64,000 nucleotides of DNA from Pilimelia terevasa (GTDB taxonomy: Bacteria > Actinomycetota > Actinomycetes > Mycobacteriales > Micromonosporaceae), in contig NZ_BMQC01000001.1 in assembly GCF_014647915.1 (NCBI RefSeq), positions 310,001-374,000 of the forward strand, given 5' to 3'. How positions within the stretch are numbered: the stretch's first letter is position 1; every line of letters starts with the position of its first letter. Positions 57,870 through 64,000 of this stretch are shown here, piece after piece. The position numbers and the translations under genes were made by a program. The notes under the pieces were generated by a model, which ran no database searches, was not told the DNA's origin, and saw only the letters and a list, made by a program, of their open reading frames with translations.

Positions 57870-58254
57870 CTGGCGGCCCCCCGTCATCTGTGTCCGAATT
57901 GCGGCAAAGATGAGCCTAGACGGGCGCCGGTGGCTTGGCAGCCGGCTACGCGGACCGGGCCGCGCGCCGCGGATGTCTGAGCATTGGCCCGGTGCCGGCC
58001 GGGCGCACCGGGCGGGGCGGCGCGCCCGCGGCTCCACTGAGGCCGGACGATAGTCTGCGCGGGTGCTCCCGGTCGGCCCGCGAGCCGAGCGCCTCGGGCC
58101 GGGCCGGGTCGGGTGGGTCGGCGGAGGGCGAGTTCCGGTATCAGCGGGATTGTCCGCCTAGGCTCGGGGGCGGAGGTGGCCCGTGGCGCGGCGCCGCCGG
58201 CTGGACAGTACGCTCGTACTGCTTACAGGACGTGGATGAAGGGAGCGCCGGCGG
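57870..58254. other. divergent region between VOC gene and icd
   Basis: 385 bases. On the plus strand TAGTCT (58051-58056), 6 bases and a GTG at 58063 repeat the leaderless layout and open a 32-codon ORF of low-complexity composition. A palindrome lies at 58206-58221. AAGGGAG is the icd ribosome-binding site. No supported protein gene otherwise. Confidence 0.4.
58206..58221. promoter_or_regulatory. palindrome upstream of icd
   Basis: CAGTACG-CT-CGTACTG, a perfect 7-bp inverted repeat 34-49 bases before the icd start. It is a candidate operator or small leader hairpin. Confidence 0.5.
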
Positions 58255-59472
58255 ATGGCGAAGATCAAGGTCGAGAACCCGGTCGTCGAACTCGATGGCG
58301 ACGAGATGACGCGGATCATCTGGAAGCAGATCCGGGAGCAGCTCATCCTGCCGTACCTCGACGTGGAGCTGGAGTACCACGACCTCTCCATCGAGCACCG
58401 CGACGCCACCGACGACCAGGCCACCGTCGACGCGGCGCACGCGATCAGGCGGCACGGCGTCGGCGTCAAGTGCGCCACCATCACGCCGGACGAGGCCCGG
58501 GTCGAGGAGTTCGGCCTGAAGAAGATGTGGCGCTCGCCGAACGGCACCATCCGCAACATCCTCGGCGGCGTGATCTTCCGCGAGCCGATCATCATGGCGA
58601 ACGTGCCGCGCCTGGTGCCGGGCTGGACCAGGCCGATCGTCATCGGCCGGCACGCCCACGGCGACCAGTACAAGGCCACGGACTTCGTGGTCGACCGGCC
58701 GGGCACGCTGACCATGACGTTCCAGCCCGAGGACGGCTCGGCGCCGATGGAGTTCCAGGTCGCGCAGTTCCCCGGCGGCGGCATCGCGATGGGCATGTAC
58801 AACTACGACGAGTCGATCCGGGACTTCGCCCGCGCCTCGTTCCGCTACGGCCTGGCCCGCAACTTCCCGGTGTACCTGTCGACGAAGAACACGATCCTCA
58901 AGGCGTACGACGGCCGGTTCAAGGACCTGTTCGCCGAGGTCTTCGAGGCGGAGTTCGCCGCGCAGTTCGAGGCCGCCGGCATCACCTACGAGCACCGGCT
59001 GATCGACGACATGGTCGCCGCCGCGCTGAAGTGGGAGGGCGGCTACGTCTGGGCGTGCAAGAACTACGACGGCGACGTGCAGTCCGACACCGTGGCGCAG
59101 GGCTTCGGCTCGCTCGGCCTGATGACCTCGGTCCTGATGACCCCGGACGGCCGGACCGTCGAGGCCGAGGCCGCCCACGGCACCGTCACCCGGCACTACC
59201 GGCAGTGGCAGAAGGGCGAGAAGACCTCGACGAACCCGATCGCCTCGATCTTCGCCTGGTCCCGCGGCCTGGCGCACCGGGGCAAGCTCGACGGCACCCC
59301 CGCGGTGACCGGCTTCGCCGAGGCGCTGGAGCAGGTGTGCGTCGACACCGTCCAGGGCGGCCAGATGACCAAGGACCTCGCGCTGCTGATCGGGCGCGAC
59401 GCCCCGTGGCTGACGACCGACGAGTTCATGGCCGCCCTCGACACCAACCTGGCCGCCCGCCTGTCGGCCTGA
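58255..59472 (+). CDS. icd: NADP-dependent isocitrate dehydrogenase
   Basis: Icd converts isocitrate to 2-oxoglutarate with NADP. The 405-aa protein belongs to the homodimeric, eukaryote-like type [63 protein letters not shown], and [12 protein letters not shown] for cofactor binding. ATG with AAGGGAG upstream. It completes the TCA group sucCD-mdh-icd. Confidence 0.97.
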   Translation: MAKIKVENPVVELDGDEMTRIIWKQIREQLILPYLDVELEYHDLSIEHRDATDDQATVDAAHAIRRHGVGVKCATITPDEARVEEFGLKKMWRSPNGTIRNILGGVIFREPIIMANVPRLVPGWTRPIVIGRHAHGDQYKATDFVVDRPGTLTMTFQPEDGSAPMEFQVAQFPGGGIAMGMYNYDESIRDFARASFRYGLARNFPVYLSTKNTILKAYDGRFKDLFAEVFEAEFAAQFEAAGITYEHRLIDDMVAAALKWEGGYVWACKNYDGDVQSDTVAQGFGSLGLMTSVLMTPDGRTVEAEAAHGTVTRHYRQWQKGEKTSTNPIASIFAWSRGLAHRGKLDGTPAVTGFAEALEQVCVDTVQGGQMTKDLALLIGRDAPWLTTDEFMAALDTNLAARLSA

Positions 59473-59533
59473 CCGCCCCCCCCGCGACCGCGACGCCCCG
59501 GATCCGGGGGCGCGCGGGGCCGGAGATGACGAC

Positions 59534-59576
59534 CGGGGGCCTCCCGCGACACCGCTCGGTGCGCGGGAGGCCCCCG
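59534..59576. terminator. bidirectional terminator
   Basis: A perfect 15-bp stem (59534-59548 with 59562-59576) extended inside by CACCG/CGGTG pairing, between convergent icd and the RTX/VCBS gene. Confidence 0.85.
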
Positions 59577-59593
59577 ACGTGTGTCGCGGCAGG

Positions 59594-61465
59594 CTAGGGG
59601 ACGGACACCAGGCTGTCGCCCTCGGCGGGGCGGTGGTCGGTGGCGGTGTCCGGCCCGGGGCCGCCGTCGAACCGGTCGCGGCCCGGCCCGCCGGTGAGCC
59701 GGTCCCGGCCCTCGCCGGCCGACAGCAGGTCGTCGCCGGTACCGCCGTCGAGCCGGTCGTCGCCGGTGTCGCCGACCAGCAGGTCGTCGCCGGGACCGCC
59801 GGTGAGCCGGTCGCCGCCGACGCCGCCGCCCAGCGCGTCGTCGCCCGCCCCGCCGTCGAGTCGGTCGTCGCCGGTACCGCCGCACAGGACGTCCTCGGCC
59901 CCGCCGCCGGTCAGGACGTCGTTGCCGCGCTGGCCGAGCAGCACGTCGTAGCCCGCCCCGCCGGTGACGGTGTCGTCGTTGTCCCCGGCCACCCGGACGG
60001 TGATGCCCAGGACCATGCTCGTGGCGCCGTCGCCGACCCCCACCTGGACCGTGGTGGTGCCCTTGCGGCCGGCCGCGGCGCGGATGGCGACCTCGCGCTG
60101 CGCCCCCGTGCCGGTGACGGCGAGGCCCGCGGCGGGGATGAGGGCGGAGTTGCCGGCGGCGGCCGTCACGGTCAGCCGGTCGACCGGGGTGTCGGCGTCG
60201 GCGACCGTCAGCCGCAGGACCGCGCCGTCGTTGGCCAGGCAGGTGCCGCCGGTGAGCGTCAGGCTCGGCGTGGGGCCGCCGGCCGGGCCGTTGCGCAGGA
60301 CGACGGTCGTGTTACCCCGCGAGGGCAGCAGGACGTCCGGCCGGCCGTCGCCGGTCAGGTCGCCGGCCACCAGCGGCTCGGAGTAGTCGCCCGCGCGCAC
60401 CAGCGTCCGGCCGAACTGGCCGGTGCCGGTGCCGAACGTGATCCGGATGCCGGCGTTGGCCGGATCGGGGTAGCCGCTGTTGAGGTACAGCAGGTCGGCC
60501 CTGCCGTCGCCGTCGAAGTCGCCCGCGTGTACGTCGTAGGTGAACTCGCCGCGGTTGACGACCTGCGCCGGCCCGAACGTGCCGTCCCCGGCGCCCGCGT
60601 GGACCGCGAGGGCGCTGACCTCGTTCTCGTGGATGGCGGCCACGGCGATGTCGGTGCGGCCGTCGCCGGTGAAGTCGGCCAGTGCCATGCCCTCGGGACC
60701 GCCGGCCTGGATGGCCAGCGCGCCGACCGGCGTGAAGTCGCCCGCGCCGTCGCCGCGCAGGATGCGCACGAACCGGCCGCCGGAGCTGCGCACCACGAGG
60801 TCGGGCCGGTTGTCGCCGGTGAGTTCGGCGGTGGCGACCTCGTCGCCGAACGCGCCGATGAACATCCGCCGGGCGGCGGCGAAACCGGTCGGGGTGGCCA
60901 GGATGATCGAGATTCCGCCCGTGCCCGCGGACAGCGCGACGATGTCGGGGCGGCCGTCGAGGTTGAGGTCGGTGACGACGCTGTTGCCGGTACCGGCGTG
61001 CGCGGCGAGTGTGACCGGGCCGCCCAGCGCCGCGCCGGCGCCGCCGTAGAGGACGGTGAGGCTGGCCTCGTCGCGGTGCGACACCACGGCGTCGAGGTCG
61101 CCGTCGCCGTTGAGGTCGCCGAGGGTGACCTCGGTGGCGCCGCGGCCGAGCGGGACGGCGGTGGCGGCGGCGAACGCCCCGCCGCCGGTGCCGCGGGCGA
61201 CGTCCAGCCGGTTGGCGCCGGTGGCGGTCACCAGGTCGGCGCGCCCGTCGCGGTCGAGGTCGCCGACGGCGGTGGGGCGCGCGCCCCACGGCAGGGCGCC
61301 GATCTCGGTCAGGGTGATCGGCGGCGGGTCGACGGCGGGGGCCGCCGACAGCGGGAGTGCCGGGGCCGCGAGCAGGATCGGGACGGCGAACAGGATCGGG
61401 GCGGCGAGCGGGAGGGCGCGGCGCGGGGAGCGGTCGGCGTCGGGGCCGGCGTCGTGCGTGAGCAT
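59594..61465 (-). CDS. secreted VCBS/FG-GAP propeller protein with C-terminal RTX repeats
   Basis: A 623-aa exported protein. A signal peptide (PLAAPILFAVPILLAAPALPL) precedes seven FG-GAP/VCBS repeats of the DxDxDGxxDLV type, enough for one seven-bladed beta-propeller. A beta-sandwich-like linker (about 380-500) leads to some ten GGxGxDxLxG calcium-binding RTX nonapeptides to near the C-terminus. Both modules bind calcium and suggest a surface or matrix protein. No catalytic domain is visible. ATG 61465 gives a normal signal peptide; ATG 61540 is possible. It sits beside glycan genes. Confidence 0.88.
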   Translation of the reverse strand: MLTHDAGPDADRSPRRALPLAAPILFAVPILLAAPALPLSAAPAVDPPPITLTEIGALPWGARPTAVGDLDRDGRADLVTATGANRLDVARGTGGGAFAAATAVPLGRGATEVTLGDLNGDGDLDAVVSHRDEASLTVLYGGAGAALGGPVTLAAHAGTGNSVVTDLNLDGRPDIVALSAGTGGISIILATPTGFAAARRMFIGAFGDEVATAELTGDNRPDLVVRSSGGRFVRILRGDGAGDFTPVGALAIQAGGPEGMALADFTGDGRTDIAVAAIHENEVSALAVHAGAGDGTFGPAQVVNRGEFTYDVHAGDFDGDGRADLLYLNSGYPDPANAGIRITFGTGTGQFGRTLVRAGDYSEPLVAGDLTGDGRPDVLLPSRGNTTVVLRNGPAGGPTPSLTLTGGTCLANDGAVLRLTVADADTPVDRLTVTAAAGNSALIPAAGLAVTGTGAQREVAIRAAAGRKGTTTVQVGVGDGATSMVLGITVRVAGDNDDTVTGGAGYDVLLGQRGNDVLTGGGAEDVLCGGTGDDRLDGGAGDDALGGGVGGDRLTGGPGDDLLVGDTGDDRLDGGTGDDLLSAGEGRDRLTGGPGRDRFDGGPGPDTATDHRPAEGDSLVSVP

Positions 61466-61562
61466 GGGGAAGCGGCTTCTTTCGACGGGGAGGGCGGCCG
61501 GGGGGCCACTGGAGTGAGCAAATGGTACAAAGGTAAACATTAATCCCGGGTTCGGGTGTCGG

Positions 61563-62489
61563 TCAGATGCCGTGGCCCCGCCGGTGCAGGGCCGCCAGGA
61601 CCCTCTCGACCGGTACCGCGGCGCACAGGGCGGCGACCGCGATGGCGGCCCGGGGCTCGCGCCAGTTGTGCCGCAGGGTGCGCCGGGTCCACCGCCACGC
61701 CCCGCGGCGGTCCCCGGCCGCCGCGCACCAGCAGGCGAGCTGCCCGTACACCCGCGCCGCGCCAGGGCGGCTGGCCCGGATCTCGGGGTGGCGCGCGATC
61801 ATCCACTCCAGTGACGAGATCTTGGTGGCGTACTCGTACGCGAACTGCGACGTCCGGCCCCACAGGACCCGCACGAGCGGCGCGTCCACATGCGCCACCG
61901 GCCCGCGGCGCGCGGCGCGCAGCAGCAGGTCCCAGTCCTCGTTCTGGGAGCCCGGCGCGTCCTCCGCCACCAGGCCGATGCCGCGGCCGCGGCCGGCCAC
62001 CAGGCTGTCTCGGCGGACGAGGAAGGTCGACGCGTGCAGCATCGCCATCCGCGACCGGGCCAGGTCGGTGACGGTGACCCGGTCGGTACCGGCCAGCCGC
62101 GGGGTGACCGCGTCCCGGAACTCGACCTCGATCGCGCACGTGGCGAACTCCGCCGCCGGCCGCTGCCGCAGCAGCGTGACCTGCCGGCGCAGCTTGTCCG
62201 GCGCCCACACGTCGTCGTCGTCGCAGAAGGCGACCAGTTCGGTGTCCAGGGCGAGGATGCCGGTGTTGCGCGCCCCGGCCAGGCCGGGCGTGCGGGTGTT
62301 GGCCAGGACCCGCACCGCCGGGCCGGCCGCGCGCTGGTCGGGCTCGGTCCGGTCGTGCACCACTACGGTGCGCAGGGCGCCCGGGTAGTCCTGCGCGGCG
62401 ACCGCCGCCAGGGTGCGGCGCAGCAGCAGCGGCCGGTCCCGGGTCGGCACGACGACGCCGACCGGGGGCCAGGCGCCGCCGTCGCTCAC
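61563..62489 (-). CDS. family 2 glycosyltransferase
   Basis: A 308-aa GT-A fold glycosyltransferase: VGVVVPTRDRPLLLRRTL, GARNTGI, the metal-binding FCDDDDVW, and NEDWDLLLRAA late in the domain. No membrane helix is evident, so it acts at the inner membrane face on an activated sugar. The GTG at 62489 overlaps the sulfotransferase stop by 4 bases, so the two are coupled. Sugar and acceptor unknown; context suggests a surface polysaccharide. Confidence 0.92.
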   Translation of the reverse strand: MSDGGAWPPVGVVVPTRDRPLLLRRTLAAVAAQDYPGALRTVVVHDRTEPDQRAAGPAVRVLANTRTPGLAGARNTGILALDTELVAFCDDDDVWAPDKLRRQVTLLRQRPAAEFATCAIEVEFRDAVTPRLAGTDRVTVTDLARSRMAMLHASTFLVRRDSLVAGRGRGIGLVAEDAPGSQNEDWDLLLRAARRGPVAHVDAPLVRVLWGRTSQFAYEYATKISSLEWMIARHPEIRASRPGAARVYGQLACWCAAAGDRRGAWRWTRRTLRHNWREPRAAIAVAALCAAVPVERVLAALHRRGHGI

Positions 62490-63532
62490 CGGCCCGCCCG
62501 CACGGCCGCGGCGGCCCCGCGGCCGGTACCGGTGGCGTCGCCCGCCGGCCGCGGGGCCGGTGGGGCGTCGGCGCGGTGGCGGGCCTGTCGCGCGACGGGG
62601 GCCGGCCGCAGCGGGTACCCGTACCGCCGCAGCAGCGGCGCGCTCAGCGCGGTGACCAGGCGGCGCTGCCCCGCCGGCAGCGCGGTCCGCCACGCCTCGT
62701 CGCCGCGCAGCGCGACCCGTCCGAGGGCGAAACGCATCGGGTTGCCGGCGGCGCTGTGGCCGACGCCCACCCGGACGGCGTCCGGCTCCAGGAAGTCCAG
62801 GTCCCCGTCGCGCAGCGGGAGGCCGGCGAAGTCGGCGATGCGCCCCACGGCGGCCGCGGGGTCGGCCAGGAAGTCCTCGTACCGCAGCAGCGTCAGCGGC
62901 ACGCCGCGCCGGGCCAGCAGGCCGAGGGCGGCGTTGTGCGCGCTCCACAGCAGCGCGCTGCGGGCGGGGGAGTAGCGCGTCATCTCCTCCCCGGCGGCCT
63001 CCGGCCGGGCGACGCGCCGGGTCCACGAGTGGGCCACGCCCCGCGGGTCGCGGACCATGTGCACGACCCGCAGGTCGATCGCGCCCGGCCGCATCCAGCG
63101 CAGGCAGTGGGCCAGCGCGCTGTGCTTGGAGGAGTCCACGACCACGCGGGCGCCGGTGACGGCGGCGGCCGCGCGGTAGACGGACGCGTAGTAGGCGCCG
63201 TACGCCAGGACGTCGGCCTGGCGCCGCGCCCCGAGCCGGCGCCGGGCCAGGGCGGGAATGTGCCGGGTCCGCTCGACGGCGGCGCGCAGCCGCAGGACGC
63301 GCGCGACGTCCACCCCCGCCCAGCCGTCGAACGCCTCGGCGCCCACCCGGGCCCAGAAGTCGCAGTCGGCGAACGGCGTGCCGCAGCCGCAGCGCTCGTT
63401 GTCGCGGACGTCGCGCTGCCACAGGTGGACGACCTCGCCCAGGGCGACGACGCCGGGCAGTTCGCCGAGGGTGCGTTCGAGCAGGGTGGTGCCGCTCCGC
63501 CCGAGGCCCCCTAAATAGAGGACAGAAGCCAC
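62486..63532 (-). CDS. PAPS-dependent sulfotransferase family protein
   Basis: A 348-aa sulfotransferase. The 5'-phosphosulfate loop is GGLGRSGTTLLERTLG at the N-terminus, and the 3'-phosphate motif is VRDPRGVAHSW, with VVDSSKHS between. A Cys cluster (CGCGTPFADC) near residue 50 is typical of this actinobacterial group. The last 30 residues are Ala/Arg-rich tail. GTG at 63532 with AAAAGGG. Coupled to the GT2 gene, so sulfation of a glycan is the likely job, which is inference. Confidence 0.9.
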   Translation of the reverse strand: MASVLYLGGLGRSGTTLLERTLGELPGVVALGEVVHLWQRDVRDNERCGCGTPFADCDFWARVGAEAFDGWAGVDVARVLRLRAAVERTRHIPALARRRLGARRQADVLAYGAYYASVYRAAAAVTGARVVVDSSKHSALAHCLRWMRPGAIDLRVVHMVRDPRGVAHSWTRRVARPEAAGEEMTRYSPARSALLWSAHNAALGLLARRGVPLTLLRYEDFLADPAAAVGRIADFAGLPLRDGDLDFLEPDAVRVGVGHSAAGNPMRFALGRVALRGDEAWRTALPAGQRRLVTALSAPLLRRYGYPLRPAPVARQARHRADAPPAPRPAGDATGTGRGAAAAVRAGR

Positions 63533-63533
63533 T

Positions 63534-63569
63534 TTGACCCTTTTCTAGTCGTTATGCCTATACAACGAC
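63534..63569 (+). promoter_or_regulatory. divergent promoter with operator-like palindrome
   Basis: TTGACC (63534-63539), 19 bases and TATACA (63559-63564) drive the wecG/tagA-type gene. GTCGTT (63548-63553) and AACGAC (63564-63569) form a perfect 6-bp inverted repeat across the -10 and may serve both directions. Confidence 0.5.
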
Positions 63570-63580
63570 AGAAAAGAGTA

Positions 63581-64000
63581 GTGGGGGCGTTTTTGTCGCA
63601 GCAGGACACGTTCGCGCAGGTGGCGGTCGGGGCGGGACGCTTCCACGCGTGCACGGAAGTGGAGGTCGTGTCCGCCGTCCGGGCGGCGCTGCGGCGCGGC
63701 GTCGGCGGCCGCATCATCACCCCGAACGTCGACATCCTGCGCCAGGCGCGGCGGGACCCGGCGGTCCGGGGGTACCTGGCCGACGCGAGCCTGGTCGTCG
63801 CCGACGGGATGCCGCTGGTGTGGGCCAGCCGGCTCGCCGGCACGCCGCTGCCCGAGCGGGTGGCCGGGTCCAGCCTCGTCCGCTCGCTGGCGGCGGGCCT
63901 GGCGCACGACCGGCGGTCGCTGTACCTGCTCGGCGGCGCGCCCGCCACCGCGGGCACCGACGGCGACCCGGACGGCGCGCTGCGCGCGGCGGCCACCCTC
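63581..64000 (+). CDS. WecG/TagA/CpsF family glycosyltransferase, 3'-truncated by window edge
   Basis: The first 140 codons of a GT26-family enzyme, which adds ManNAc, ManNAcA or related sugars to a lipid-linked intermediate. Visible motifs are GRIITPNVDILRQA, VVADGMPLVWASRL and PERVAGSSLV, then the start of the second Rossmann-like half (YLLGGAP). The frame runs open to the window end. The start is uncertain: GTG 63581 (purine-rich AGAAAAGAG before it), TTG 63593 or ATG 63554. Divergent from the sulfotransferase, it marks the edge of a surface-glycan cluster. Confidence 0.88.
   Translation, partial: MGAFLSQQDTFAQVAVGAGRFHACTEVEVVSAVRAALRRGVGGRIITPNVDILRQARRDPAVRGYLADASLVVADGMPLVWASRLAGTPLPERVAGSSLVRSLAAGLAHDRRSLYLLGGAPATAGTDGDPDGALRAAATL

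Overview
The window is a piece of a very GC-rich actinobacterial chromosome. The genes are dense, GTG/TTG starts are frequent, and third positions are almost all G or C. The gene set and order match two conserved actinobacterial blocks. The first runs rpsI-glmM-glmS-acpS-nnr-alr-tsaE-tsaB-rimI-groES-groEL1-whiB-guaB-guaB3-guaA. The second runs chorismate mutase-pcrA-M23-sucCD-purNH-folD-mdh-icd. A WhiB3/WhiD-type gene divergent from a BldM-like regulator suggests a developing (mycelial, sporulating) actinomycete. Micromonosporaceae is my best guess, but this is inference from layout and not a phylogeny. I saw no tRNA, rRNA, CRISPR array, insertion sequence or prophage.

Layout. 0-12.7 kb: cell-wall precursor and housekeeping genes, including amino-sugar synthesis (glmM, glmS), alanine racemase, NAD(P)HX repair, a cold-shock gene and the translationally coupled tsaE-ung and tsaB-rimI sets. 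12.7-18.6 kb: a methyltransferase, groES-groEL1 under two CIRCE operators, whiB and the BldM-like regulator. 18.9-29 kb: GMP synthesis (guaB, guaB3, guaA) with an M1 peptidase lipoprotein, an LCP cell-wall ligase and two tandem double-NUDIX proteins. 29.4-31.8 kb: convergent pssA and psd, the two steps to phosphatidylethanolamine. 32.3-39.8 kb: a complete oligopeptide/nickel-type ABC importer with a second binding protein at its far end. 39.8-47.3 kb: chorismate mutase with a candidate Phe leader peptide/attenuator, a 5'-nucleotidase, pcrA and two M23/LytM proteins. 48-59.5 kb: a B12-binding protein, sucCD, purNH, folD, mdh and icd. 59.6-64 kb: an RTX/VCBS surface protein and the edge of a surface-glycan cluster (GT2, sulfotransferase, WecG/TagA).

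Two regulatory themes recur. First, many genes have a TANNNT hexamer placed so that transcription would begin at or within a few bases of the start codon, which predicts leaderless mRNAs. Second, convergent genes are separated by long, nearly perfect GC hairpins without U-tracts.

The most interesting observation is upstream of the chorismate mutase gene. A promoter (TTGCCG-17-CATACT) sits at the right distance to start a leaderless 22-codon ORF with evenly spaced Phe codons, two of them the rare TTT. A strong terminator-like hairpin follows, and then the gene. This is the architecture of ribosome-mediated attenuation. Other notable points are a Psd fused to a Rossmann-like N-terminal domain, a degenerate LytM paralogue behind a leader of about 385 nt, a BldM-like protein with a degenerate receiver, and the absence of tsaD and sigD from places where they are usually found.
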